A stretch of DNA of 15,630 bases from the NCBI GenBank assembly GCA_002293625.1, contig DBDP01000048.1:1-15630 (forward strand). Reading direction: 5' to 3'. Positions 1 through 7,422 of this stretch are shown piece by piece (position 1 is the first letter of the stretch; the number at the start of each line of letters is the position of its first letter). The notes below the pieces were generated by a model. It was not told the origin of the DNA, did not search any database, and saw nothing but the letters and a program-made list of their open reading frames with translations. This DNA comes from Clostridiales bacterium UBA929 (GTDB taxonomy: Bacteria; Bacillota; Clostridia; Oscillospirales; UBA929). Both the position numbers and the translations under genes were made by a program.

Positions 1-1146
1 TCACGCCCGCCGCCTGATTTTTTTCAGGAGCCGGCCCCCGCCGAACAGGATGAAGACCAGGGCGCAGCAGAGCACGACGATAACGATCCCCCCGGTGATC
101 CACGAGGGGAACAGGCCCAGGGCCAGGGCGGAGCAGGCCAGGAGCAGGGTCCAGGCGTACATGGCCAGAACGGCTTCGACCTGGGAATAACCCCGCTCCA
201 ACAACCGGTGGTGAAGATGCTGCTTGTCAGGGACGAACCACCACCTCCCCTTCCAGGTCCGCTTCACATAGAGGATGAGCATGTCGAGGACGGGCAGGCC
301 GAGTGCGACGAAGGGCATGATCAGGGGGATGTAGGCCCCGAACAGTCCCGCGTTGTCCCCGAGCGTCGACGGGTCGATCTGGCTCGTCAAAGAGATCATC
401 GAGGCGGCGAACATCAGACCGAGGAGCATGGAGCCGGAATCCCCCATGAAGATCGTGGCCGGATGGAAATTATGGGGCAGATAGCCGACGCAGACCGCAC
501 AGATCACCACGGCGACCAGCGAGGCCGTCTGGGCCCTGGCCAGGTCTTCGACGACCGTGAGCCAGTAGGCGTAGAGGAAGAAGGCGAAGGCGCTGATGGC
601 GACGATGCCAGCCGCGAGACCGTCCAGCCCGTCGATGAGATTGACGGCGTTGGTGATGCCGATGATCCAAAGAATCGTGATCGGAGCGTTGAAAACACCG
701 AGATTGATCGTTCCGTCCGCCGTAATAAACGGGGCGGTGAGTACGCCTATCCGCAAGCCGCAAAGCACGGGAATCAGCGCGGCGGTCAGTTGCCCGGCCA
801 GTTTGACCCACCAAGGCAGGGTAAGGATATCGTCAATCGCGCCGAGAACCAAGATGATTACGGCTCCGATTAAAATGCCGGCCATTTGCCGGTTCAGTTC
901 CCCGAAGCCGAAAACTAAAAACGCGACAATAAACCCGATAAAGATAGCAAGACCGCCGAGCCGCGGAACCGGCGACGTATGGATTCGCCGTTCGTCGCGG
1001 TTGGGGTCGTCCACCGCGCCGACCTTATGCGCCAGCATCCGCACCAGCGGCGTTACGGCGAAGGATACGATCAGCGCCGCCGCCAACGTGAACAAAACGT
1101 TGTAAAAAGCGTCGGGGTCAGAGATAAACAATGCGTTTCCGGGCAT
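1..1146 (-). CDS. WecA/TagO-type undecaprenyl-phosphate sugar-1-phosphate transferase
   Basis: Membrane enzyme of the MraY/WecA superfamily, which moves a sugar-1-phosphate (usually GlcNAc-1-P) from a UDP-sugar to undecaprenyl phosphate to start teichoic acid or other cell-wall polymer synthesis. The 381-residue protein has many hydrophobic helices and the family signature loops: DDPNRDERRIH with PRLGG (residues 46-65), GAIDD (102-106), NAVNLIDGLDGLAAG (166-180), FMGDSGS (233-239, catalytic Asp region) and the cytoplasmic DKQHLHHRLLERG loop (307-319). Length is normal for the family. ATG at 1146 is preceded by AGGGGAGA. It lies 14 bp after trpS and is probably co-transcribed. Oddity: about a third of codons in the N-terminal 170 residues end in A/T, but only about a tenth in the rest, and the C-terminal part reads to me like actinobacterial WecA while the N-terminal part reads like clostridial proteins (see findings). 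WecA and TagO cannot be told apart from sequence alone. Confidence 0.9.
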   Translation of the reverse strand: MPGNALFISDPDAFYNVLFTLAAALIVSFAVTPLVRMLAHKVGAVDDPNRDERRIHTSPVPRLGGLAIFIGFIVAFLVFGFGELNRQMAGILIGAVIILVLGAIDDILTLPWWVKLAGQLTAALIPVLCGLRIGVLTAPFITADGTINLGVFNAPITILWIIGITNAVNLIDGLDGLAAGIVAISAFAFFLYAYWLTVVEDLARAQTASLVAVVICAVCVGYLPHNFHPATIFMGDSGSMLLGLMFAASMISLTSQIDPSTLGDNAGLFGAYIPLIMPFVALGLPVLDMLILYVKRTWKGRWWFVPDKQHLHHRLLERGYSQVEAVLAMYAWTLLLACSALALGLFPSWITGGIVIVVLCCALVFILFGGGRLLKKIRRRA

Positions 1147-1160
1147 AGTAAAAGTCTCCC

Positions 1161-2153
1161 CTATTTCTTAGACAGCAGCCCTACGGCATCACGCACACGG
1201 CGGAGGACAGGCTCGGCGATCGCCGAAGCGCGCGCGGCTTCCTGCGCCATCAGCTTGTCCAAATGCGCGGGACTTTGAATCAGCGTTTCGGCGCGGCGGC
1301 GGATCGGCTCCAAAACGGCGTCGGCGGCTTCGCCGACGGCGGTCTTGAACGCGCCGTAACCCTGCCCCGCGAATTCCCGCTCGGTTTCCTCCAACGTTAC
1401 GCCGCGGCATAAACTGTAAATCGTCATCAAGTTCGAGACACCGGGCTTTTCGGCGGGGTCGTAACGCACCTCCGCGCCGGAATCGGTGACGGCGCGCTTG
1501 CACTTTTGGATGATCGCGTCCCGGTCGTCAAGCAAAGAGATGTACCCGCCGGGATTGGGGTCGGATTTGTCCATTTTGTGCGAGGGGTCGAGCAGGCTCA
1601 TAATCCGCGCCCCGGTTTTGGGGATCATCGGCTCCGGCACCACCAGCACGTCGCCGTATACGCCGTTGAAGCGCAGCGCTATGTCCCGCGCCAGCTCCAA
1701 ATGCTGTTTTTGATCCTCCCCGATCGGCACGACGTGCGCGTCATAGAGGATAATGTCGGCGGCCTGCAACACAGGGTAAGTGAATAAACCGGCGTTGATG
1801 TTATCGGCGTGTTTCGCGCTTTTGTCCTTAAACTGCGTCATCCGGCTGAGTTCGCCGAACATGGTATAGTTGGACAGAATCCAGCATAGCTCCGCGTGCG
1901 CCGGAACGTGGCTCTGTACATACAGGATGGTGTTGTTCGGGTCCGGTTCGCAGGCCAAAACCAGCGCGTAGACCTCGCGGACGCGGCGGCGCAGCGTTTC
2001 GGGGTCCTGCCGCACCGTGATCGCGTGCATGTCCACGATGCTGTATACGCAGCGGTGGGTCTTGCTCAGCGCCACCCAGTTGCTTAACGCGCCCAAATAG
2101 TTGCCGATTGTGGGGATCGCGGTTGGCTGAATGCCGGAAAACGCGGTTTTCAT
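1161..2153 (-). CDS. trpS: Tryptophanyl-tRNA synthetase
   Basis: Cytoplasmic class I aminoacyl-tRNA synthetase that charges tRNA-Trp using ATP. The 330-residue protein has the expected length and order of motifs: the N-terminal substrate loop FSGIQPTAIPTIGNYLGAL with the HIGH-equivalent TIGN (residues 15-18), the tryptophan-pocket segments FTYPVLQAADIILY (124-137) and VPIGEDQKQHLELARDIA (142-159), and the KMSKS loop as KMDKS (193-197) followed by DPNPGGYI. ATG at 2153 overlaps the TGA of the upstream aminotransferase gene as ATGA, so translational coupling is likely. Its stop is 14 bp before the WecA-type gene. I saw no T-box consensus in the leader of the unit, although Trp synthetase genes in Firmicutes are often T-box controlled. 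Confidence 0.97.
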   Translation of the reverse strand: MKTAFSGIQPTAIPTIGNYLGALSNWVALSKTHRCVYSIVDMHAITVRQDPETLRRRVREVYALVLACEPDPNNTILYVQSHVPAHAELCWILSNYTMFGELSRMTQFKDKSAKHADNINAGLFTYPVLQAADIILYDAHVVPIGEDQKQHLELARDIALRFNGVYGDVLVVPEPMIPKTGARIMSLLDPSHKMDKSDPNPGGYISLLDDRDAIIQKCKRAVTDSGAEVRYDPAEKPGVSNLMTIYSLCRGVTLEETEREFAGQGYGAFKTAVGEAADAVLEPIRRRAETLIQSPAHLDKLMAQEAARASAIAEPVLRRVRDAVGLLSKK

Positions 2154-3316
2154 AGTGTTTTTCCTAACCTTTCTATGCCGGTTTCAATTTGCGCGGGCGT
2201 GGGAAGTGAAAAATTCAGACGAATCGCGTCCGAGAAGCCGCCTTCATCGGTCAGGAACGCGCTTCCGGGAACGGCCATCACCTTTTTTTCTTTTGCGCGG
2301 CGGCAAAATTCCGTGCCGTCCATGCCGCCCGGCAGCTTGACCCATAAAAACAGACCGCCTTCCGGCACAATCCATTCCGCGCCCGGCATATGCCGCCCGA
2401 GTGCGAGGTTCATCGCGTCCCGCCGCGTTTTATAAAGAGCGCGGCAGCGGGCGATGTGGGCGTCGAGATCGTGCCGCGCCATATACCGCTCCACGAGGAT
2501 TTGGAAGAAGAGGTTGGAATGCACGTCGCTGACCTGCTTCGCGGCCGTCATCTTCGCGATCAGCGGCGCGGGCGCGAGCGCGTATCCGAGGCGGATCCCC
2601 GGCGCGATGATTTTTGAAAAGCTGCCCGCGTAAACAACGCGCCCGTCCTTATCCATCGACTTGATCGCCGGAACGTGTTCGCCGTCGTAGCGCAGCTCGC
2701 GGTAAGGGTCATCCTCCAGCACAACGGCATCGTACCGCTCCGCGAGTTCCAGCAGGCGCCTCCGCGCGGGAAGCGGCATGACCTCGCCGGAGGGATTTTG
2801 GAAGGTGGGGATGGTGTATATCATCTTTGCTTCGGGGTGTTCCCGCAAAGCCCGCTCCAGAGCGTCCATATCCATGCCCGCGCCGTTGCAGGGAACGCCC
2901 ACCAGCTTCGCACCGTAAGAACGAAGGGCGTTCAGCGCGCCGATGAAGCTGGGGTTCTCGCAGATCACCGTGTCACCTTCGTTGAGCAGGGTTTTCGCGG
3001 CAAGCTCCACGACCTGCTGCCCGCCGCTGGTGATAATCAGGTCGTCGCTTTCTGTCCCGATGCCGATATTGCGTCGCGCCCGTTCCCGCGTACGCTCCCG
3101 CAAAGGGGTGTAGCCCTCGGAAATGCCGTATTGCAGCGCGCCGGGCGCGTCGTTTTGGAATATCTCGGCGGCGATTGCCGCCATTTCGGCTGCCGGAAAC
3201 GCCTCCGGCGAAGGGTTCCCCGCCGCGAGCGTAACGATGTCCGGGTCGCTCGGTGCTTTGAGGATCTCGCGGATAGCCGATGGCTTCAATGCCGCGATAC
3301 GATGGGAAAATTCCAC
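2150..3316 (-). CDS. PLP-dependent aminotransferase, class I/II (LysN/aromatic aminotransferase-like)
   Basis: Fold-type I PLP aminotransferase of the group that includes 2-aminoadipate, aromatic and MocR-type C-terminal domains. Visible landmarks from the chosen start are LAAGNPSPEAFP, the PLP-phosphate glycine segment TSGGQQ, TIPTFQNPSGEV (cofactor Asn), LEDDPYRELRY (Asp pairing with the pyridine nitrogen), AGSFSKIIAPGIRLGY (Schiff-base Lys) and a C-terminal IRLNFS (carboxylate-binding Arg). No winged-helix domain is present, so it is an enzyme and not a MocR regulator. I chose GTG at 3316 (388 residues) because AAGAGGAGG lies 6 bases upstream. The same frame stays open upstream to 3424, but that stretch runs through the structured leader element and gives a non-family N-terminus. 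It is first in a unit with trpS. Substrate cannot be decided from sequence. Confidence 0.9.
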   Translation of the reverse strand: MEFSHRIAALKPSAIREILKAPSDPDIVTLAAGNPSPEAFPAAEMAAIAAEIFQNDAPGALQYGISEGYTPLRERTRERARRNIGIGTESDDLIITSGGQQVVELAAKTLLNEGDTVICENPSFIGALNALRSYGAKLVGVPCNGAGMDMDALERALREHPEAKMIYTIPTFQNPSGEVMPLPARRRLLELAERYDAVVLEDDPYRELRYDGEHVPAIKSMDKDGRVVYAGSFSKIIAPGIRLGYALAPAPLIAKMTAAKQVSDVHSNLFFQILVERYMARHDLDAHIARCRALYKTRRDAMNLALGRHMPGAEWIVPEGGLFLWVKLPGGMDGTEFCRRAKEKKVMAVPGSAFLTDEGGFSDAIRLNFSLPTPAQIETGIERLGKTL

Positions 3317-3339
3317 GGAGCGCCTCCTCTTAAGGTAAC

Positions 3340-3437
3340 CTCGAAAAACTCCCGTTCCGGCTTGCGACACCGCACCATAGGTGCCTGCTCGCAAGCACTG
3401 CACTCGTTCGCCTGCGGCGAACAATGAGTTTTTCGAG
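3340..3437 (-). repeat. 98-bp structured leader element (three-way-junction fold) upstream of the aminotransferase
   Basis: A perfect 12-bp inverted repeat (CTCGAAAAACTC at 3340-3351, GAGTTTTTCGAG at 3426-3437) encloses two further hairpins. One is a 7-bp stem GTTCGCC/GGCGAAC at 3406-3412 and 3416-3422. The other is a bipartite stem made of GCTTGCGA/TCGCAAGC (3360-3367 and 3389-3396), an internal loop, and GCACC/GGTGC (3372-3376 and 3380-3384) with an ATA loop. It ends 23 bases before the GTG start of the aminotransferase, so it would lie in that mRNA leader. It could be a mobile MITE-like repeat or a cis-regulatory RNA. No U-tract follows it, so it is not a simple terminator. Confidence 0.6.
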
Positions 3438-3464
3438 CGCCCTTTATGTTCATTACTTCCCGAT

Positions 3465-3475
3465 AGTTTATCATA
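3465..3475 (-). promoter_or_regulatory. Possible -10 region of the aminotransferase-trpS unit
   Basis: On the minus strand an AT-rich TATGATAAACT lies about 150 bases before the aminotransferase GTG and just upstream of the structured element. It offers two overlapping -10 matches (TATGAT, TAAACT). No good -35 box is at the right distance (only TTATCT or TTCCCT), so the call is tentative. Confidence 0.3.
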
Positions 3476-3520
3476 ATATCAGGGAAAAGGGAAGATAATT
3501 TTTCCGGAGGGTTATTCATT

Positions 3521-3598
3521 CCGTAGGGACGGTCGCCCCCGACCGTCCGCAGATCACAGAACAACGGGACGGACGACCGAGGGCGGTCGTCCCTACGG
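3521..3598. repeat. Double-hairpin inverted repeat (dispersed-repeat type)
   Basis: Two self-complementary hairpins sit side by side: GGACGGTCG/CGACCGTCC (3528-3536 and 3541-3549 approximately, CCCC loop) and GGACGACCG/CGGTCGTCC (about 3571-3579 and 3584-3592, AGGG loop). The whole unit is also bounded by an inverted repeat of CCGTAGGGACG at both ends. Elements of this GTAGGGnCGnCC type are, as I recall, common dispersed intergenic repeats in Clostridia. It lies between the divergent aminotransferase and TetR transcription units. Confidence 0.65.
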
Positions 3599-3655
3599 GG
3601 ACAATGACCCCGCCCTAAGGGCGTATACACAAATCGTCGAACGAATATTTGCCTC

Positions 3656-3684
3656 TTGACACGACGACGCATATTGTATATAAT
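3656..3684 (+). promoter_or_regulatory. Sigma-A promoter of the TetR-ABC operon
   Basis: Full-consensus boxes TTGACA (3656-3661) and TATAAT (3679-3684) are separated by exactly 17 bp. The predicted start near 3691 gives a leader of about 45 bases ending in AAGGAGG before the TetR ATG at 3737. A promoter this strong fits a unit held down by its own repressor. Confidence 0.85.
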
Positions 3685-3720
3685 GACCGTAATAACCAAT
3701 TACGTCATTATAGTCATGAC
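3681..3720 (+). promoter_or_regulatory. Dyad operator candidate overlapping -10 and transcription start
   Basis: TAATGACCGTAAT (3681-3693) is followed after 5 bases by ATTACGTCATTA (3699-3710). The arms are reverse complements apart from one extra C. A second, overlapping dyad GTCAT-7-ATGAC spans 3704-3720. The position over the -10 box and start site is where TetR-family repressors commonly bind for autoregulation. Confidence 0.6.
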
Positions 3721-3736
3721 ATAAGGAGGAATCCCA

Positions 3737-4327
3737 ATGCCAAGAGCGCTTACCGAAAGAGAAAAATGCGCGCAGTGCCGGAGACTGCTGGAAAAAGGGC
3801 GTGATATCGTGTTTGAGCGGGGCATCAAAAAAATCAGCGTGGATGAGATAGCGGACGCGGCCGGGTTCGCCAAAGGGACGTTTTATCAGCATTTCGCGTC
3901 GAAGGAAGCTTACTTACACGCATTGGTCTGGCATATACATCAACAGTTTTTCGCGCAGGTTGAGCGTTTGATTGCGGAAACCGCCGACTTGCGGACGGGC
4001 TTACGCGATTTTATAGTCCGGCTGTTCGCGTTGCCGGAAATGGTATTTCTTAGGGACACAGACCTCGGCGTCTTCGACGCGTACGGCGATGCCGCGCCGG
4101 AGCCTAACGGGCGGTCGTTTACGCAACTGGAGAAGGACGGCTTTCAGCGCTTACTGAGCCTCGCCGGAATAAACACAGAGACGGTGAAGCCGGGTGTCGT
4201 GCATAACTATCTGCACGCGCTGTATTTGGTGAAGAGCAGCGGCATGATGCTGAAGGAGGATGTGCAGGAAACCTTCGAGCGGATGGTCGACGGTCTTGTA
4301 CTCTATATTTTCGGAGGTGCGGCATGA
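3737..4327 (+). CDS. TetR/AcrR-family transcriptional repressor
   Basis: One-component regulator of 196 residues, the usual TetR length. The N-terminal DNA-binding domain covers roughly residues 14-60: a GRDIVFERGIKKISVDEIADAAG helix-turn stretch and the recognition-helix motif AKGTFYQHFASKEAYL, close to the family pattern G(T/S)(F/L)YxHFxSKExL. The C-terminal two thirds is a helical ligand-binding and dimer domain without recognisable specificity. ATG at 3737 has AAGGAGG 8 bases upstream. The TGA overlaps the ATG of the ABC ATPase (ATGA), so regulator and transporter are one operon. The dyad over its promoter suggests autorepression relieved by a transported or toxic compound. The ligand is unknown. 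Confidence 0.93.
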   Translation: MPRALTEREKCAQCRRLLEKGRDIVFERGIKKISVDEIADAAGFAKGTFYQHFASKEAYLHALVWHIHQQFFAQVERLIAETADLRTGLRDFIVRLFALPEMVFLRDTDLGVFDAYGDAAPEPNGRSFTQLEKDGFQRLLSLAGINTETVKPGVVHNYLHALYLVKSSGMMLKEDVQETFERMVDGLVLYIFGGAA

Positions 4328-5028
4328 ACGTATACACGGTCGAAAACCTAACCAAAACATACGGGGAGGGCGGCGCGAAGGTTACGGCGCTCAACGGGGT
4401 TAACCTCTCTGTTCCCGAAAACAAATTTGTCGCCATTCTGGGCGCGAGCGGCTCCGGAAAGTCCACACTTCTGAATATGCTCGGTTGTATGGACAAGCCG
4501 ACGGGCGGTACCGTCCGCTTTTACGATACCGACATCACCGCCCTCTCAAAGCGGCAGATGACGGCTTTCCGCGGCGGCAACATCGGCTTTGTTTTTCAGA
4601 GCTATAACCTCCTGCCGGACTTAACCGCGCTGGAAAATACCGAGTTTTCCACCGAACTCGCGGGTCTGCCCCGCAAAGAGGCGGAAAAGGCGCTGGAAGC
4701 GGTCGGCTTATCCGGGCGAATGAACCATTATCCGGCGGAGCTTTCCGGCGGTGAGCAGCAGCGGGTGTCAATCGCGAGAGCCATCGCGAAAAACCCGAAA
4801 GTGCTGCTGTGCGACGAACCCACCGGCGCGCTGGATTTCCATACCGGTGTGATGGTGCTGGAAGCGCTGGTGCGGATCCGCCGCGAAAAACATACGTCCA
4901 TATTGTTGATTACCCACAATCAGGAAATCGCAAAAATCGCGGATATGGTAATCTCGCTCCGCAGTGGGGAAATCGTGAGCGTGACGGAAAACGAAAGTCC
5001 GCTCGCGCCGTCGGAGGTGACGTGGTGA
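4324..5028 (+). CDS. ABC transporter ATP-binding protein (LolD/MacB type)
   Basis: Nucleotide-binding subunit of 234 residues that powers the permease encoded next to it. All ABC motifs are intact: Walker A GASGSGKST (residues 40-48), Q-loop Gln in FVFQSYNLLPDLT (Q91), signature LSGGEQQR (139-146), Walker B VLLCDEPTGALD (159-170) and the switch His in LLITHN (H197). The NLLPDLTALEN stretch and short length are typical of the MacB/LolD/FtsE class that pairs with FtsX-like permeases. ATG at 4324 overlaps the TetR stop by 4 bp, with CGGAGG upstream inside the TetR gene. The likely role is export or extrusion of a peptide, lipid or drug at the membrane. No two-component system sits nearby, unlike BceAB modules. 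Confidence 0.95.
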   Translation: MNVYTVENLTKTYGEGGAKVTALNGVNLSVPENKFVAILGASGSGKSTLLNMLGCMDKPTGGTVRFYDTDITALSKRQMTAFRGGNIGFVFQSYNLLPDLTALENTEFSTELAGLPRKEAEKALEAVGLSGRMNHYPAELSGGEQQRVSIARAIAKNPKVLLCDEPTGALDFHTGVMVLEALVRIRREKHTSILLITHNQEIAKIADMVISLRSGEIVSVTENESPLAPSEVTW

Positions 5029-7193
5029 TGAAACCCCCCGTTCGGCTGGCGCTGCGAAAAACGCGGTCGCATATACCGCAGCTTCTGGGGTTGATTCTGC
5101 TTTTAACGGTGGGGTCCTGTTTCTTTATAACCCTCTTCACCATACATCTGCGGTATGAGGAAACGGCGGAACAATATTTTATTGACCAGCGTTACGCGGA
5201 CGTGACGCTCTACGGCGCGTTTGGCAGCGAGAGCGTACGGCTTCTTACGGATGCGGGCGGAACGGTGCGCGGGCGAACCGTCCGCGACTACCGTGCAGGG
5301 GAGCGCGTATTCCGCGCGGTTTCGCTGACGGACGGAATCAACGTTCCGTATATATATGAAGGCAGGGTGCCGGAGGACGGAACGGAGTGCCTGCTTTTGA
5401 AGCGCAGTGCCGAAGCCATGGGCATTCAAACCGGCGGCGTGATAACGCTGGAGGGGCGGGAACTTACGGTCACCGGTCTTGCCGCCTCGCCGGAGTATAT
5501 CTATATGGTGCAGAACGAGCGCGCCGTGATGGCGCAAGCCGAGACTTTTGGGGTTTTGTTTGTGACGGACAGTTTTTCGGGGTATAACGAAATACTGATT
5601 CTGGGTGAGTCTCCGGCAGTTCCGCCGGACGGCACGGAACGAATCGTCACGCGGGAGGAGCAGCCGAACTATTTGCTGTACCGCTCCGATTTGGATGAGA
5701 TTAAGACGTTCGCCGCGATATTCCCGCTTGTATTCGCCGCGCTGATTGCCGTTGTGATCTACGTTATGCTGACCCGCGCCGTACAAAAAGACCGCAAGCA
5801 GATCGGAACGCTGAAAGCCCTCGGTGTCACCGACCGAAGGATCATCGGCATCTATCTTTCGCAGTATTGCCTCTCGGCGTTCGCGGGAGCGCTAGCGGGC
5901 GGGATCGTGACGATCCCGGTCAGCGGGGTGATCATCGACATCTTCTCCGCGATGTTTGAGGTTCCGGCGCTCAGTTTTGCGTTTTATCCGTCGCTGTGGG
6001 CGGGGGCGGTATTTGTCGCCGTCCTGCTGTGCGCCCTTTCCGGCTTGATCGCGCTGTTTTCCATCCTCCCCATGCTGCCCGCGGTTGCTTTGCGCCTGCG
6101 CGCCCCGAAAGGGGGGAAGGTTCGCTTTTCTTGGAGACGGGCGTCGTTCAACACCCGCTACGCGCTGAAAAACGCGCTCCGCAACAAAGGCCGCTTCGCT
6201 GCTGTGGCACTCGGCATGTGCGGTTCCTGCGCGCTGCTTTCGTTCTCGCTGGGGTTTTACGATTCGATCGGGCATACCTTAAATACGCATTTTCAGGATT
6301 TCACGGCTTATGATGTAGCCATCAGTTTCGACCCCGTGCCGCTCGGCACGGAGATTCCCGCGCAGGATTTGCTTACGCGGGCGCAAAAGGCACTGGTGCT
6401 GCCCGCTCTGGTGAATGGGGAGAACCTGACCCTCACCGTCGCCGAGGACGGCTTTGACATGGTTAACATTCCGGCGTCCGCTCTGCGAAACGGCGTAATC
6501 ATTCCCGCCTATTTCGCGGAGCAGTGGGACACCGAAGCCGGGGATATGCTTGAAATCAACGGACACCCCGCCGTTGTGTCGGCGGTGGTGCCGCAGCATT
6601 TCGGTCTGTCGCTGCACACGGGTTACGAATATATGCAGTCTGCCGGCGCGGAGATTCCGCCTGTGTACAATACGGTGTACGCCGAAACCGACGACATAGG
6701 CTCGCTGGGCGCTTATCTGGAGGATAACGGGATAGAGTATATGACAATCAGCGACTACGATACGAGCTTTCGCACCATCATGGAGACCATGTCGATCTTA
6801 ATTTGGTTCATGATAGCCTGTGCCGTCATCCTCGGTTTTACAGTGTTGTATGCCGTGGGGTTAATTAACCTATCCGCGCGGGAATATGAATACATGTTTA
6901 TGGGTGTAATGGGATATCCGCAAAAGAGCATTCTAGCGGCGCATATCAAGGAGACGACGTTGCAGCTAATTCTGGCGTTACCGCTGGGCTTTGTGTTGGG
7001 CGGGGTGCTGCTGAACAGCATTAAAGGCGAGTTTTCGGGCAGCCACTTTGTCATCGCCGCCCTCATCCGCCCGCAGAGCTACGCCCTATCCGCGCTGGCG
7101 GTCGCCGCGATCACGGCAATCATGGCGGTCGTCGCATACCGCCACATCGGCGGGCTTGACATTGTGGAGGGGCTTAAAGCGCAGGAAGGATGA
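5028..7193 (+). CDS. FtsX/MacB-type ABC transporter permease
   Basis: Membrane subunit of 721 residues built as two FtsX-like halves. Half one has a first helix at about residues 17-41, an extracellular MacB-like periplasmic-core domain (about 45-222), then three helices (about 228-249, 275-303, 322-350). The cytoplasmic motif RKQIGTLKALGVTDRR (257-271) is the classic FtsX coupling region. Half two starts with the NTRYALKNALRNKGRF motif and a helix at about 389-411, then another external domain and three C-terminal helices. ATG at 5028 shares one base with the ATPase stop (TGATG), with GGAGG 10 bases upstream. GTG codons at 5022 and 5025 are alternative starts. The same frame is open back to 4809, but that part lies entirely within the ATPase gene. 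Substrate unknown. Confidence 0.92.
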   Translation: MKPPVRLALRKTRSHIPQLLGLILLLTVGSCFFITLFTIHLRYEETAEQYFIDQRYADVTLYGAFGSESVRLLTDAGGTVRGRTVRDYRAGERVFRAVSLTDGINVPYIYEGRVPEDGTECLLLKRSAEAMGIQTGGVITLEGRELTVTGLAASPEYIYMVQNERAVMAQAETFGVLFVTDSFSGYNEILILGESPAVPPDGTERIVTREEQPNYLLYRSDLDEIKTFAAIFPLVFAALIAVVIYVMLTRAVQKDRKQIGTLKALGVTDRRIIGIYLSQYCLSAFAGALAGGIVTIPVSGVIIDIFSAMFEVPALSFAFYPSLWAGAVFVAVLLCALSGLIALFSILPMLPAVALRLRAPKGGKVRFSWRRASFNTRYALKNALRNKGRFAAVALGMCGSCALLSFSLGFYDSIGHTLNTHFQDFTAYDVAISFDPVPLGTEIPAQDLLTRAQKALVLPALVNGENLTLTVAEDGFDMVNIPASALRNGVIIPAYFAEQWDTEAGDMLEINGHPAVVSAVVPQHFGLSLHTGYEYMQSAGAEIPPVYNTVYAETDDIGSLGAYLEDNGIEYMTISDYDTSFRTIMETMSILIWFMIACAVILGFTVLYAVGLINLSAREYEYMFMGVMGYPQKSILAAHIKETTLQLILALPLGFVLGGVLLNSIKGEFSGSHFVIAALIRPQSYALSALAVAAITAIMAVVAYRHIGGLDIVEGLKAQEG

Positions 7194-7229
7194 CAAGACT
7201 GTGACGTGTTAATGAATCCCAGATCCTGT

Positions 7230-7264
7230 AATAAGAGACGCCGCTTGAAGCGGTGTTTCTTATT
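7230..7264 (+). terminator. Intrinsic terminator of the TetR-ABC operon
   Basis: A 15-bp RNA stem with two G-U pairs forms from AATAAGAGACGCCGC and GCGGTGTTTCTTATT around a TTGAA loop. The 3' arm is itself U-rich. It lies 36 bases after the permease stop. Confidence 0.75.
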
Positions 7265-7358
7265 CTATGCGAGCGCGGCATTCGCTATCAGATGTATACG
7301 ACCATAAAAAAGAAAAGACATTATGGTAAATAATAATGAAAAACATCTAAAAATGTAC

Positions 7359-7396
7359 TAGACAATTTATGTTATGTGTGTTATATTACCAATATA
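7359..7396 (+). promoter_or_regulatory. Promoter and dyad of the HTH regulator gene
   Basis: TAGACA (7359-7364) and TATATT (7382-7387) are spaced by 17 bp. The -10 box is the left arm of a perfect dyad TATATT-ACC-AATATA (7382-7396), a plausible autoregulatory operator. The leader is about 30 bases and ends with AGGAGGG. Confidence 0.6.
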
Positions 7397-7422
7397 GTAA
7401 AATGAAACAGGAGGGTTAAACC

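Noticed and set aside
208..873. Long plus-strand open frame (221 codons) opposite the WecA-type gene
   Set aside because: Low-complexity, charged sequence with no ribosome site or family. It is the antisense shadow of a GC-rich gene with strong motifs.
3317..3424. N-terminal extension of the aminotransferase to ATG at 3424
   Set aside because: The extension is translated through the structured repeat, has no family similarity, and a strong AGGAGG serves the GTG at 3316.
2675..3427. Plus-strand open frame of 250 codons opposite the aminotransferase
   Set aside because: Antisense shadow; the minus strand carries a complete, motif-rich enzyme.
3317..3640. T-box riboswitch in front of the trpS-containing unit
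   Set aside because: I found no AGGGTGGnACCGCG-like sequence on the minus strand; the structured element has a different fold.
4809..5027. N-terminal extension of the permease
   Set aside because: It lies wholly inside the ABC ATPase gene in another frame. The first membrane helix starts soon after ATG 5028.
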